Shown here piece after piece: positions 1 through 7,851 of a DNA stretch of 47,795 nt. The stretch comes from Lyngbya sp. CCAP 1446/10 (lineage in GTDB: Bacteria > Cyanobacteriota > Cyanobacteriia > Cyanobacteriales > Microcoleaceae). The position numbers and the translations under genes were made by a program. Every line of letters begins with the position of its first letter. The first letter of the stretch is position 1. The DNA is taken from positions 1 to 47,795 of the forward strand of contig NZ_JAIGNI010000045.1 in NCBI RefSeq assembly GCF_026130175.1, in the 5' to 3' direction. The notes below the pieces were generated by a model that saw only the letters and a list, made by a program, of their open reading frames with translations, searched no databases and was not told where the DNA came from.

Positions 1-150
1 CAAGAAAGAATTGTTATTGAACACGTTAACCGGAGTCTAAAAATTTTTAAAATCTTGTCGAGTCGTTATCGGAATCGTCGCCGCCGTTATGCAAAGCGTT
101 GTAATTTGTTATCAGCAATTTATAATTATGAGTTAGCTCTAGGGGATTAA
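1..150 (+). CDS. IS5-like transposase, C-terminal end only (gene enters from outside the window)
   Basis: The frame starting at base 1 is open to the TAA at 148-150 and gives about 49 residues with an IEHVNR motif followed by a stretch rich in Arg. The Glu in such a context is the last residue of the DDE catalytic triad in IS5-type transposases, and the ending with LLSAIYNYEL is typical of their C-termini. It is followed by a short AT-rich terminal sequence with AGACCTCTTGC on the minus strand, which resembles an IS end. Only the tail is visible, so whether the gene is intact cannot be judged. The family is inferred from the motif. Confidence 0.6.
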   Translation, partial: QERIVIEHVNRSLKIFKILSSRYRNRRRRYAKRCNLLSAIYNYELALGD

Positions 151-162
151 ATTGAAAACTTT

Positions 163-194
163 CTATTATAGCATAGATTTTTTTTGCAAGAGGT
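163..194. repeat. 32-bp direct repeat, copy 1 (IS5-like element end)
   Basis: This 32-base sequence, which ends in GCAAGAGGT, is repeated exactly at 1057-1088. If the IS1 element between them is removed together with one target duplication, the two copies become a perfect head-to-tail tandem repeat. It is probably the right end of the IS5-like element whose transposase tail lies just upstream. Confidence 0.7.
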
Positions 195-197
195 CTA

Positions 198-1051
198 GGT
201 AGTGCCCTGAAGGAAAGGATCGGAGAATAAAACCGGATTCAAATTAAAACAGGCATCTAGAGTTGTAAATTAGCATTATAATGATGCACAAAGCGCCAAA
301 TAGCAGCAATATGATTTTCTAATTTTTTAGAGAAGGCTAAGCTCTTTCTTACTAACCGAGATACTCGTTGTCGAATAGTGCAGTTAAAGCGCTCGATATA
401 GCTAGTAAAACCACTATCTTTGTCTACACTATAATGACGTTTACGCTTACAATACAGAATCATAAGCACTCCAATGATCAGTATAAATTACTGCACATTG
501 ACGGTAAACTGGTGGCATTGAATTCCATAACGCCTGAGTTGATACCGCACTACGATCCCCAATATGTACACCAACAATTTCCCTAGTCTCGGCATCCAAT
601 GCAAGCCATACCCATTGCTCATTTCCTTTATTATCAACAAACGACCATAGCTCATCCATCTGAACATGCAGGCGCTTTTTTGGCTTGGCACTCACCTCAA
701 CTTGCTTCTCAATAACAAGAGCTTGGGCATTTACGTAGCGCTGTACTGTATCTTCTGACACTTGTAATACCCGGGCAATCCCGGCCTGAGAAATACGTTC
801 AAGTAGCATCCGCTGCATTAACTCCTGTTGTTCTTTCGTAATAGGTTTCCACGCGGGATTCTGAACAAATTGACGACCACATTCTCGACATTTGTAGTTT
901 TGTTTACCATGCCGAGTCTGACCGTTACGACTAATTTTTTCTGAGCCACAATTGGGGCAAGAATTAATTTCTACTGTCATATCACTAATGGCAAACACTT
1001 CTCTCTAATAGTAGCTTAAGTTTACTCTATCCTTTCCTTCATGGCACTACC
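198..1051 (-). mobile_element. IS1-family insertion sequence, complete, with inverted repeats and target duplication
   Basis: The element is 854 bp. Its ends are inverted repeats of about 23 bp beginning GGTAGTGCC and continuing TGAAGGAAAGGAT, with one mismatch between the two ends. It is flanked by an exact 8-bp direct repeat GAGGTCTA (190-197 and 1052-1059), the length expected for IS1 transposition. It carries one transposase reading region on the minus strand, which is frameshifted. The insertion split a tandem pair of 32-bp repeats, so it came after the IS5-like event. Ends and target duplication are directly visible. Confidence 0.9.
257..998 (-). pseudogene. IS1-family transposase, coding region split by a frameshift
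   Basis: The first part (minus strand, 998 to 447) has an N-terminal zinc-finger-like Cys-x2-Cys...Cys-x2-Cys region, a helix-turn-helix stretch, and DDE aspartates in VQMDELWSF and YTDHWSAY. It stops at 447-449. The rest, with RHYSVDKDSG and the catalytic Glu in ERFNCTIRQR, continues in another frame (to 257), with the switch near 450-456. The change equals one extra base, or a +1 shift. Classical IS1 uses a -1 shift on an A-run between insA and insB; no A-run or other slippery run is present here. A disabling mutation is therefore more likely than programmed frameshifting, but a sequencing error is possible. The start could be 998 or the ATG at 980. Confidence 0.8.
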
Positions 1052-1056
1052 GAGGT

Positions 1057-1088
1057 CTATTATAGCATAGATTTTTTTTGCAAGAGGT
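1057..1088. repeat. 32-bp direct repeat, copy 2
   Basis: Exact copy of 163-194, now on the far side of the IS1 element. It overlaps the right-hand target duplication by three bases. The chromosomal sequence leading to glgA begins immediately after it. Confidence 0.7.
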
Positions 1089-1152
1089 CTATTGTGCCGA
1101 TCGCCATTTAAACTTAATCTAGACTAAGTATCTCAAGGAACACAAAAAAATA

Positions 1153-2580
1153 ATGCGCATTTTATTTGTATCCGCCGAAGCAGCACCCCTAGCCAAAGTA
1201 GGCGGTATGGGCGATGTCGTCGGCGCTTTGCCTAAATTTCTGCGCCGCATGGGTCACGATGTCCGCATCTTCATGCCCTACTACGGCTTCGTCCCCGACA
1301 AAATGGACGTTCCCAAAAAACCCGTTTTCCAGGGGGCGGCCATGTTCCAAAGCTTCTCCGTCTTTGAAAGTGTTTTGGCGGGAACCGATGTACCTTTATA
1401 CTTATTGCAACATCCATCTTTCTTGCCGCGCCGCGTTTACGGCGGCGTAGATGAAGATTGGAGGTTCACTTTCTTTGCCAATGCTGCTGCTGAATTTGCC
1501 TGGAATCACTGGAAACCACAAATTATGCACTGTCACGACTGGCATACGGGGATGATACCTGTTTGGATGAAGCAAGACCCCGATATCAGCACAGTTTTTA
1601 CTATTCACAATTTAGCTTATCAAGGGCCGTGGCGCTGGCGTTTGGATCAGATGACTTGGTGCCCCTGGTATATGCAAGGTCACAATACAATGGCTGCGGC
1701 AGTACAGTTTGCCGATCGCGTAAATACAGTTTCACCCACTTACGCCGAACAAATCAAAACCCCAGCTTACGGGGAAACTTTGGAAGGTTTGCTATCTTTT
1801 CTAGGCGGCAAGGTTTCGGGAATTTTGAACGGAATTGATACAGAATCTTACAACCCAGCAACTGACAAGTACCTCCACCAACAATTTAGTGTTGATACGC
1901 TAGAAAAGCGCCCAGCTAACAAAATTGCGCTGCAAGAAGAAGTCGGTTTGGAAGTGAATAAAAATGCCTTTTTAATCGGCATGGTGACGCGGCTGGTAGA
2001 ACAGAAGGGGTTGGATTTGATCATTCAAATGCTCGATCGCTTCATGGCCTATACCGACGCTCAGTTTATTGTACTCGGAACGGGCGATCGCTACTACGAA
2101 ACCCAACTGTGGCAAATGACCGCCCGCTATCCCGGTCGGATGTCCACCCAATTACTCTACAACGACGCCCTCTCCCGGCGCATTTACGCAGGCTGCGACA
2201 CCTTCCTGATGCCCAGCCGTTTCGAGCCCTGCGGCATCAGCCAAATGCTCGCCCTCCGCTACGGCTGCGTCCCAATGGTGCGTCGTACAGGCGGTTTAGT
2301 CGATACCGTTTCCCACAACGACCCAATTAATAATACCGGTACCGGTTACTGTTTCGATCGCTACGAGCCCCTCGACTTGTTCACCTGTATGATCCGAACA
2401 TGGGAAGGTTTCCGCTACAAAGATAAGTGGAAAGAACTGCAACAACGCGGCATGAGAGAAAACTTTAGCTGGGATCTTTCTGCCCAGAAATACGTCAACT
2501 TGTACAGCGAAATTCTCGGCATTTCACCAGAAGAAACATCACCAGAACCTGAGCCACAATTAATCATTGGTAAAGGTTAA
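1153..2580 (+). CDS. glgA: Glycogen (starch) synthase, ADP-glucose dependent
   Basis: A 475-residue GT5-family glycosyltransferase that extends alpha-1,4-glucan chains from ADP-glucose in the cytosol. The N-terminus has the ADP-glucose-binding motif in cyanobacterial form ([14 protein letters not shown], residues about 15-28). The middle has HCHDWHTG and [10 protein letters not shown]. The C-terminal half has the GT-B donor-site segment [12 protein letters not shown] followed by [10 protein letters not shown]. Length and both halves fit the family. Cyanobacteria usually have two glgA genes; I cannot say which paralogue this is. The start ATG has a loosely spaced AAGGA about 13 bases upstream. 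The gene stands alone, downstream of the IS elements, and is followed by two hairpins. Confidence 0.95.
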   Translation: MRILFVSAEAAPLAKVGGMGDVVGALPKFLRRMGHDVRIFMPYYGFVPDKMDVPKKPVFQGAAMFQSFSVFESVLAGTDVPLYLLQHPSFLPRRVYGGVDEDWRFTFFANAAAEFAWNHWKPQIMHCHDWHTGMIPVWMKQDPDISTVFTIHNLAYQGPWRWRLDQMTWCPWYMQGHNTMAAAVQFADRVNTVSPTYAEQIKTPAYGETLEGLLSFLGGKVSGILNGIDTESYNPATDKYLHQQFSVDTLEKRPANKIALQEEVGLEVNKNAFLIGMVTRLVEQKGLDLIIQMLDRFMAYTDAQFIVLGTGDRYYETQLWQMTARYPGRMSTQLLYNDALSRRIYAGCDTFLMPSRFEPCGISQMLALRYGCVPMVRRTGGLVDTVSHNDPINNTGTGYCFDRYEPLDLFTCMIRTWEGFRYKDKWKELQQRGMRENFSWDLSAQKYVNLYSEILGISPEETSPEPEPQLIIGKG

Positions 2581-2594
2581 TCTCTTTCTTTGTA

Positions 2595-2649
2595 GGGTGC
2601 GTCAGGCGTTATTGTCGATTTAGGCGATCGCATATTTCCTGACGCACCC
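2595..2649. terminator. 12-bp perfect hairpin downstream of glgA
   Basis: GGGTGCGTCAGG (2595-2606) pairs perfectly with CCTGACGCACCC (2638-2649) around a 31-base loop containing a HIP1-like GGCGATCGC. No U-run follows, so it is not a classical intrinsic terminator. It may be a dispersed palindrome; a similar GTAGGGTGCG start occurs near 14527. It lies 15 bases after the glgA stop and could still mark the transcript end. Confidence 0.5.
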
Positions 2650-2656
2650 GAAAACG

Positions 2657-2719
2657 TGTCATTGCGAGGAACGAAGCAATCCCAGGGTAAGAGAGATTGC
2701 TTCGTTCCTCGCAATGACA
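2657..2719. repeat. Perfect 25-bp inverted repeat (hairpin)
   Basis: The arms 2657-2681 and 2695-2719 are exact reverse complements of 25 bases, beginning TGTCATTGCGAGGAACGAAG, with a 13-base loop. The arm sequence resembles a short palindrome that I recall from several unrelated bacterial genomes, so it may be a mobile repeat and not a local terminator. Confidence 0.8.
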
Positions 2720-2734
2720 TAATCTAAATTCGCA

Positions 2735-2832
2735 TTCTTCCTTCTTCCTTCTTCCTTCTTCCTTCTTCCTTCTTCCTTCTTCCTTCTTCCTTCTTCCTTC
2801 TTCCTTCTTCCTTCTTCCTTCTTCCTTCTTCC
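2735..2832. repeat. Heptanucleotide tandem repeat, (CTTCCTT)n, about 14 copies
   Basis: About 98 bp of nearly perfect CTTCCTT repeats ending 3 bases before the stop codon of the minus-strand DUF1824 gene. In the sense of that gene the repeat reads GAAGGAA and begins right after the stop. It belongs to the STRR class of short tandem repeats known from cyanobacteria. Confidence 0.95.
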
Positions 2833-2835
2833 CAA

Positions 2836-3264
2836 TTAATCAACAAATAAATCAAGAGGTAAATGACCGTAAGTCCCGCTAACTCCATCTTCCGAGGAAA
2901 ATTGGCACGATACTAACACGCCCCGATAAGTTCCCGGATAGCCATCAACATAATACGAACCCTTCAAAGTATTAAACTTAATATAAACCGAACCAGTAAA
3001 TGAAGCAAAAGCACTTGGATCTAAAACAGCTTGATATCCCAAAGCCTTCAAATAAGTTGCTAAAGCTGAAAAGCCCTCATCCGTCGAAGTAGCGCAAACT
3101 CCCAGCATTTGGTAATCCGACAAACTTGCTACCAGCAAAATCGCTTCACGCAGCGCCTGTTTTTCCAGCGGCGATGCTACAGATTGCATATCCAGACAAG
3201 TAAAATCTTTGAGGATTTGCTGTGCCGCTTCAACAGTCAGGGTAGTCGGGTTTTGAGTAGACAT
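2836..3264 (-). CDS. DUF1824 family protein (conserved cyanobacterial, function unknown)
   Basis: A 142-residue protein when started at the ATG MSTQNPTTLT. The reading frame is open 55 residues further upstream, but that extension is low-complexity and the family is about 140 residues long, so the shorter start was chosen. Family-like features are the N-terminal helix ending LKDFTCLD, the motif VYIKFN, and the C-terminal GVLVSCQ...YGHLPLDLF. The protein has no signal peptide or membrane segment. No function is known for the family. Its 3' end lies against the heptamer tract. Confidence 0.8.
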   Translation of the reverse strand: MSTQNPTTLTVEAAQQILKDFTCLDMQSVASPLEKQALREAILLVASLSDYQMLGVCATSTDEGFSALATYLKALGYQAVLDPSAFASFTGSVYIKFNTLKGSYYVDGYPGTYRGVLVSCQFSSEDGVSGTYGHLPLDLFVD

Positions 3265-3492
3265 CAATTGCTCTGATATTTCCAAAAGTACGATCGACAC
3301 TTGGGTACTCGTCAACGGATTTCTGCCATTGCAACCCTCGATGACAGCCGTAACACTCGCGCCAGCCCCGATTATAGCGCATTGTGGGTTCTGGGAATCA
3401 GTTTGGGCGATCGGGCTACTGCACCGCACACTCTACCTAAATTCCAAATAAATATCAAAAAAATGTCAAGTTAGCTGAATTTGCATCTATTA

Positions 3493-4467
3493 ATGGTAGA
3501 GATGAAAAGCACACAAATTGGTAAAAAAAGTATGAGGCTCGATCAATTGCTAGAAAACATAAAATTTTTGAGAAGTTTTCTGTTTCGGCTCCTACACAAA
3601 GCCAAACTGATTTACTTATTGCTGATATTTGCTATCAGTATAGGTGTTTCTGGCTGGACAGTAGAATCTAATTTCATCAAAATCCCTTTAATCGGCTTTC
3701 ACGACATTGTAGACACTCAAAATCCCGCCCAATTGCCACCGAAGCGGCTTGCTTTTTCCATAGACTACAGCAAACAAGATTTGTCAGTATTTTTAGAATA
3801 TATAATGAAAGAAAACTATTGGTTATTATCATCTCAAGACTTGTACGTATACTTTATCGACAAGTCCCAGCCAATACCAGCTCAAAGATTGGGTCAAAAA
3901 CCGATTATGATATCCTTTGATGACGGGTATAAAGGCGTTCATGAAAATGCACTTCCCATCTTAGAAAAACTTTCAGTAGTTCACAACAAACAAGGCAAAT
4001 TTGTGTTATTTGTAAATCCTCACTTTTTAGGTGTGAATATGGGCAAAAATTTTATAGCCCACACTACTTGCAACGATTTAAGAGACGGATATCAAAAAGG
4101 TTTTTATGACGTTCAGTCTCACGGTTTTACTCACAAAAATTTTACTCAGATTAGCGGAAAAGAATTAGAATTTGAAATTGCTAAATCTAAGTCTGAATTG
4201 AGAAAATGTATGGGAGATTTGGACAAAAATAAAGTTATTGGCGCTCACATCGCCTATCCCTACGGCGCATCAGACAGGGAAGTGGAAAAGCTTTTGCCTA
4301 AATATCATTTAACAGGCTTTTTGTACGATGACCATTTATTCAGAGTAAACCGACTGAAAAATAACTACCGCATTTCTCGCATCACTGTCGATAAAGATAT
4401 GTCGCCTAGAGCTTTAATTCGCATAGCGAAAAGAGCTTCTACTCTGACAAAAAAAGAGTCGCTTTAG
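3493..4467 (+). CDS. Membrane-anchored polysaccharide deacetylase (NodB-type, carbohydrate esterase 4)
   Basis: About 324 residues. A single hydrophobic segment (about residues 40-55) anchors the protein, with the catalytic domain likely outside the plasma membrane. The NodB-domain motifs are visible: ISFDDGY (catalytic Asp and metal Asp), SHGFTH (metal His pair) and YPYG. Members remove N- or O-acetyl groups from cell-wall or extracellular polysaccharides; the substrate cannot be told. A TTG at 3481 and ATGs at 3493 and 3502 are all possible starts, and none has a clear Shine-Dalgarno sequence. It converges with rnc and stands alone, so context gives no pathway. Confidence 0.85.
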   Translation: MVEMKSTQIGKKSMRLDQLLENIKFLRSFLFRLLHKAKLIYLLLIFAISIGVSGWTVESNFIKIPLIGFHDIVDTQNPAQLPPKRLAFSIDYSKQDLSVFLEYIMKENYWLLSSQDLYVYFIDKSQPIPAQRLGQKPIMISFDDGYKGVHENALPILEKLSVVHNKQGKFVLFVNPHFLGVNMGKNFIAHTTCNDLRDGYQKGFYDVQSHGFTHKNFTQISGKELEFEIAKSKSELRKCMGDLDKNKVIGAHIAYPYGASDREVEKLLPKYHLTGFLYDDHLFRVNRLKNNYRISRITVDKDMSPRALIRIAKRASTLTKKESL

Positions 4468-4514
4468 GCAGTATTTGGGGTTTTTCTATCTCCTTGATTG
4501 GGCGAGTTTATTTG

Positions 4515-4543
4515 TCCCCAGAGTCGGGGAGGCAGTTTTTTTT
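4515..4543 (+). terminator. Candidate intrinsic terminator after the deacetylase gene
   Basis: TCCCC (4515-4519) can pair with GGGGA (4526-4530), followed within six bases by a run of eight T (4536-4543). The stem is short, so the call is tentative. It sits between two converging genes. Confidence 0.4.
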
Positions 4544-4590
4544 GTGTCATCTGGCAAAAAAGCTAGTAGTTTTTAGCGATATTTTCTAGT

Positions 4591-5361
4591 TTAGATCAGT
4601 CCGCGTTTTTTCAGCTTTGCTAGCGCATCTTCGGCGGCATTTTTTTCAGCATCTTTTTTGCTTTTACCTTTACCTTCTCCGTAAGATTTGTCTGCGACAT
4701 AAACTTTAGCGAGAAATTGGGGCTGGTGGGGCGTACCTCCTTCTTGGACTGTGACGTATTTGGGCGGAGTCGTGTCACCGTTGGCTTGTACCCACTCCTG
4801 AAAGCGGTTTTTCGAGTCTACAGTCGATCGCGTTTCCACAACATTTTCGGGAACAGAATCAAACATTTGCCACACAAACTCGCGAACTTTGTCCATATCT
4901 TCCGTGTCCAGATAGTAAGCGCCAATGAATGCTTCAAAGGTACTGCTGAGCAAATTTGGATTAGTAATTCCACCTTCTCGATAAGCTCCTTTGCCGAGTC
5001 GCATTTTTAAGTCTAAACTGATTTCAGTAGCAAATCTGGCTAATTGTTTTTCATCTACTAATGCAGAACGGCGGCGAGTCATTTGATCTTCTCCCATTTC
5101 TGGGTGACGCTGATAGAGATATTCGCCGCTGAGAAATGTCAGCAAAGCATCGCCGAGAAATTCTAAGCGTTCGTTGTCTGCTTCGCGGAATGTGGGGTTT
5201 TCGTTGACGTAGGAACGGTGAGTTAGTGCTTGGCGCAGCAGTTTTTCATTGTTGAATTGGGGAATGATTATTTGGAGTTCTTGTGTTTGGTTAGTTAATA
5301 GCATGGGAGTTGGATAATTGTGATTGATTTTGAAGTTTCGTGTTGTTATGTTGGCGGACAT
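4591..5361 (-). CDS. rnc: Ribonuclease III
   Basis: Cleaves double-stranded RNA in rRNA maturation and mRNA decay. The catalytic signature NERLEFLGDAL is at residues about 63-73 of the 256-residue version, with the second conserved acidic site in STFEAFIGAYYLD. A C-terminal double-stranded-RNA-binding domain ends GKGKSKKDAEKNAAEDAL. The first 19 residues are unlike the family, so the real start may be the ATG at 5304 (MLLTNQTQEL), giving 237 residues. Neither start has a clear ribosome-binding site. The gene is monocistronic by spacing. Confidence 0.93.
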   Translation of the reverse strand: MSANITTRNFKINHNYPTPMLLTNQTQELQIIIPQFNNEKLLRQALTHRSYVNENPTFREADNERLEFLGDALLTFLSGEYLYQRHPEMGEDQMTRRRSALVDEKQLARFATEISLDLKMRLGKGAYREGGITNPNLLSSTFEAFIGAYYLDTEDMDKVREFVWQMFDSVPENVVETRSTVDSKNRFQEWVQANGDTTPPKYVTVQEGGTPHQPQFLAKVYVADKSYGEGKGKSKKDAEKNAAEDALAKLKKRGLI

Positions 5362-5475
5362 GAAGGAGCCGCAGATAGCGGTTGGCTTGGAGAATCTAGT
5401 TTATCAAATAAACTGGATTTTTGCTATCGGCGGCGGGGTTAATTTTAACATATATTTCGCGTTTTTGCCGTTAGT

Positions 5476-5607
5476 CCGCCAGGGGTTTAAACCCCTGGCT
5501 AATAGCTAAAGTCCTCTAAAGAGGACTGAAGATTATATTTTTTAAGTTGTTTTCAGTCGGTTTCAACCGACTTTCGCTATTAGCCAGGGAATTAATTCCC
5601 TGGCGGG
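5476..5607. repeat. Nested palindromic repeat element
   Basis: Several hairpins lie inside one larger inverted repeat. The outer arms are CCGCCAGGG...GGCTAATAGC and GCTATTAGCC...CCCTGGCGGG. Within them are AGTCCTCT/AGAGGACT and GTCGGTTTCAACCGAC. This modular form is common for dispersed palindromes in large cyanobacterial genomes. It separates the divergent side of rnc from the NYN gene's 3' end. No coding potential is visible. Confidence 0.75.
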
Positions 5608-5640
5608 CTGTGTTGCTTCAAGCAGATAATTTATCTGCTT

Positions 5641-6201
5641 CTATTGATAACTGTTTCTGATTTTTAAGTTGGGTTTCCATCCTGCACACAAACTAGACAA
5701 TTCGTCTACATAATGAAAGTTATCCTCACCAACGAGCTTAATCAGTTTTTTCCTTGCACTTTCGCGCCGTGCAAAAACGATGACTGTTTTACTTTCGCGC
5801 CGTGCAAAAACGATAACTGTTTTACCCAAAGCCATCAAAACGGCGATTAAACCTGCAAAGTCCCGATCTCCTGAGACTAAGATAACTATGTCAGGAGAAG
5901 GCTTAATTGCAACTCGTTTAATACAGTCAAACACCAATTGTTTATCTGCACTATTTTTACCATCGGGGACATCAATGCCTTTAAAACCAAGCTTTTCTGC
6001 CCGATTTTTGTCGTTAACTTGATTTTCGTACTGCGAGTTATAGTAAAAATTTTGGCAATCTAAACGCCCTTTTGATTTGGCAAAATCGACCAATAATTCA
6101 GCTTCCTTTTGCTTTAAGTAGACGTTCTGACCATCCCAAAGCATAGCAACTCGCTGAGACTGGCTTTTTTGTTGGCTTGTTGTTCGATGATTGTCTGTCA
6201 T
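5641..6201 (-). CDS. NYN-domain (LabA/DUF88-like) putative ribonuclease with an internal 11-residue duplication
   Basis: A 186-residue PIN-like nuclease of the NYN family. The acidic metal-site residues are visible in LWDGQNVY (Asp23), NSADKQL (Asp86) and VSGDRDFAGL (Asp112, Asp114). Relatives are proposed to cut RNA; in Synechococcus LabA affects clock output, but this link is only by family. The segment KTVIVFARRES is present twice in tandem (residues 127-137 and 138-148), encoded by a 33-bp direct duplication, at the point where the last core strand leads into the final helix. This may add a strand or loop or damage the fold. The gene is flanked by repeat-rich DNA on both sides. Confidence 0.82.
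   Translation of the reverse strand: MTDNHRTTSQQKSQSQRVAMLWDGQNVYLKQKEAELLVDFAKSKGRLDCQNFYYNSQYENQVNDKNRAEKLGFKGIDVPDGKNSADKQLVFDCIKRVAIKPSPDIVILVSGDRDFAGLIAVLMALGKTVIVFARRESKTVIVFARRESARKKLIKLVGEDNFHYVDELSSLCAGWKPNLKIRNSYQ
5758..5823. repeat. 33-bp in-frame tandem duplication inside the NYN gene
   Basis: 5758-5790 and 5791-5823 are the same 33 bases except for one change (GATGAC versus GATAAC on the plus strand). The change is synonymous at the protein level. The near identity points to a recent event. Confidence 0.97.
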
Positions 6202-6347
6202 TGGATCATTCCTAAAAAAGGGTGAGCAGACAGCATCAATAAATTACCCATCTAGCACGAAGCATTGTTTTTGGGTTCGCTCAAAAAAGAAATTTCCCAT
6301 TGAACATATTCCTCTAACAACAAACTATGAATTTAGTTTGTCCTTGC

Positions 6348-6549
6348 TTGGTTAGCGTCTCAGCGATAGGATGCGTAAATTTCGGGCAACGGTAGTAAAA
6401 ACCCGTTGATACAGACATTTAAACAAATATCGTGCCAATTGAATTCCTTTATCCAGTTGAAACGACATTAACTTAAATGTCTATATCAACGGGTTTTTAG
6501 TATCCTTGCCCGAAATTTACGCATCCTACCGCTGAGACGACTTAACCAA
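6348..6549. repeat. 202-bp inverted-repeat element, MITE-like
   Basis: The arms start TTGGTTAG and continue through CGTCTCAGCG-TAGGATGCGT and AAAAACCCGTTGATA to about ACATTTAA. Each arm is about 75 bp, matching with only a few mismatches and small gaps, around a centre of about 45 bp (near 6426-6470). No open reading frame and no clear target duplication were found. The RNA would fold into one very long hairpin. Confidence 0.8.
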
Positions 6550-6658
6550 CACTCTTTGCTTTTGAATGAGGGTGTTTATCTCAGCTATTCTTTGATGGTT
6601 GCACGTTAATTCTCAGATGTCAAGAGGTAATCTGATTTATTTTTTGAGCTTTAATTTT

Positions 6659-6835
6659 ATGAACCGGACTTATGCGATCCGGCAAAAGAAACCGGGTTTG
6701 TCGCCCTTCCCGATCTTGAGATTTTCGCCCCCCGTGCGATCGCCAGTTACGCACCCTCAGAAACCGGGTTTCTACGAGTTTTGGCGATGAGTCACGAGAA
6801 ATCACGCAAGAAACCCGGTTTCTCGCCCACAAGCC
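6659..6835. repeat. Cluster of short AAACCGGGTTT-type palindromes
   Basis: Three copies of GAAACCGGGTTT or its complement lie within about 180 bp upstream of the hli gene. The same core appears in longer repeats at 23256-23336 and 26420-26503 and singly near 39219. Overlapping open frames here on both strands are made only of repeat sequence and were not called. Confidence 0.7.
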
Positions 6836-6932
6836 CCTCGACCACAAGCCCCTCGACCCATAGATTCATCCCACTTATCGCCAGCATTTGAAAAATAAAT
6901 GTAAAAATATGTTGCAATGTTTCTGTTGTTAT

Positions 6933-6950
6933 GTTAAGTTTAGTTACATA
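6933..6950 (+). promoter_or_regulatory. Candidate HLR1 (RpaB-binding) motif upstream of hli
   Basis: GTTAAGTT-TA-GTTACATA resembles the HLR1 consensus of two GTTACAWW half-sites separated by 2 bp. The second half-site is perfect and the first differs at two positions. HLR1 is the known site of the response regulator RpaB at high-light genes of cyanobacteria. The site lies 28 bases before the ATG. Confidence 0.45.
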
Positions 6951-6978
6951 AGGTTGAAATTAAACGAGGTTTCTGGTC

Positions 6979-7122
6979 ATGGAAAACAAAGACGCAAAAG
7001 TAGGCTTCACCGAGTTCGCTGAAACCTGGAACGGCCGTTTGGCAATGCTGGGCTTCGTTATTGGCTTAGCTACCGAGTTCCTCACCGGTCAAGGCATTCT
7101 CTCTCAAATCGGTTTGATGTAA
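6979..7122 (+). CDS. High-light-inducible protein (Hli/Scp), one-helix chlorophyll-binding protein
   Basis: A 47-residue protein too short for many gene finders. It contains the family core FAETWNGRLAMLGFVIGLATEF, described here as two adjoining parts: E-x-x-NGR and LAMLGF followed by a Gly-containing transmembrane helix, then LTGQGILSQIG. The Glu, Asn and Arg are the conserved chlorophyll-ligand and salt-bridge residues of the LHC superfamily. Such proteins sit in the thylakoid membrane and protect photosystem assembly under high light. A GAGG about nine bases upstream supports the ATG. It has a possible HLR1 site upstream and a terminator downstream, so it is a single-gene unit. Confidence 0.93.
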   Translation: MENKDAKVGFTEFAETWNGRLAMLGFVIGLATEFLTGQGILSQIGLM

Positions 7123-7197
7123 TCAGCTTAACTCCATACAATAGCTGTAATATGTGGTAGGCGATCGACCCCCTTACAAGTGCGATCGCTCACCAAT

Positions 7198-7235
7198 AAG
7201 CCCCCTTCATTGATAGTGAAGGGGCTTTTGCCTTT
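7198..7235 (+). terminator. Intrinsic terminator of the hli gene
   Basis: AAGCCCCCTTCA pairs with TGAAGGGGCTT (one bulged C), followed by TTTTGCCTTTTTATT. A strong GC stem followed by T-rich sequence, 75 bases after the hli stop. Confidence 0.8.
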
Positions 7236-7314
7236 TTATTAAAAACTCAAACCGATGGCACAATCAAAAATCTTTTCCGTCTCAATATTTATATCGAGAC
7301 TAACTCCAGCTTTC

Positions 7315-7527
7315 CTAAGCAATTCCTACTGAATTTAAAATCCTGACTTGAGGAATCAAAGCCGGAACCTTCACCAAACCATCCCGTTTGTGAGTCCGCA
7401 GGCTATTACCTAAAATCATCTCCGACAGATCCGGCATTTCCTGCCAGCAGCGCGAACAGAACCAATAAACGCGATTGTGGCGAGCGTGTCGGAGCAGTGT
7501 AGATGAGCAACAAGGGCAACTATTCAT
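7315..7527 (-). CDS. Small zinc-ribbon-like conserved protein
   Basis: A 70-residue protein. Its N-terminal half has Cys-x2-Cys (residues 4 and 7: CPCC) and Cys-x2-Cys (CSRC, about residues 28-31), the pattern of a zinc ribbon, with YWFCSRCWQEMPDL resembling small proteins I recall from other cyanobacteria. The C-terminal half is basic and has no recognisable domain. A role in nucleic-acid or protein binding is only inferred. It lies on the opposite strand from hli and converges with it. Confidence 0.6.
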   Translation of the reverse strand: MNSCPCCSSTLLRHARHNRVYWFCSRCWQEMPDLSEMILGNSLRTHKRDGLVKVPALIPQVRILNSVGIA

Positions 7528-7632
7528 GGTATTTTAAACCTTCTTTAAGATATGGATCGATAACGAATTCATTACAGGGATTGACGAATGCCGGGGCATC
7601 TAAAATTCAGACATGACAAAAAAAATCTCTTT

Positions 7633-7851
7633 TCACTCAAAACTTTGAGCATCTCGCAAGTAGCACTTTTGCACGCCAAAAAGCAACACCATAATCAGAA
7701 GCTGAACAATCCAAGGGGCTAAAGAGAAACCCCAAACAAAGCAACCCAGTCCAGCCAAACCAACCAGAACAAAAATATCTTGAGAGGTTTGCCAGTAAAT
7801 CCAGACTGCTGCCAGAGAAACTATCAGTAGCAAAATGTAAGCTGAAGGCAT
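7633..7851 (-). CDS. Small membrane protein, two predicted helices
   Basis: When started at the ATG MPSAYILLLI the product has 72 residues with two to three hydrophobic segments (about residues 4-20, 26-42 and 45-60) and a short polar tail. The frame is open another 99 residues upstream, but that part overlaps the receiver gene by 71 bases and has no structure resembling a domain, so the short form was chosen. Function is unknown. It follows the response regulator on the same strand but is more than 200 bases away. Confidence 0.5.
   Translation of the reverse strand: MPSAYILLLIVSLAAVWIYWQTSQDIFVLVGLAGLGCFVWGFSLAPWIVQLLIMVLLFGVQKCYLRDAQSFE

Noticed and set aside
3265..3429. 55-codon N-terminal extension of the DUF1824 gene
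   Set aside because: Family length is about 140 residues and the extension has no conserved-looking sequence.
6599..6847. Short open frames on both strands upstream of hli
   Set aside because: Made of AAACCGGGTTT repeats; no ribosome-binding sites or homology.
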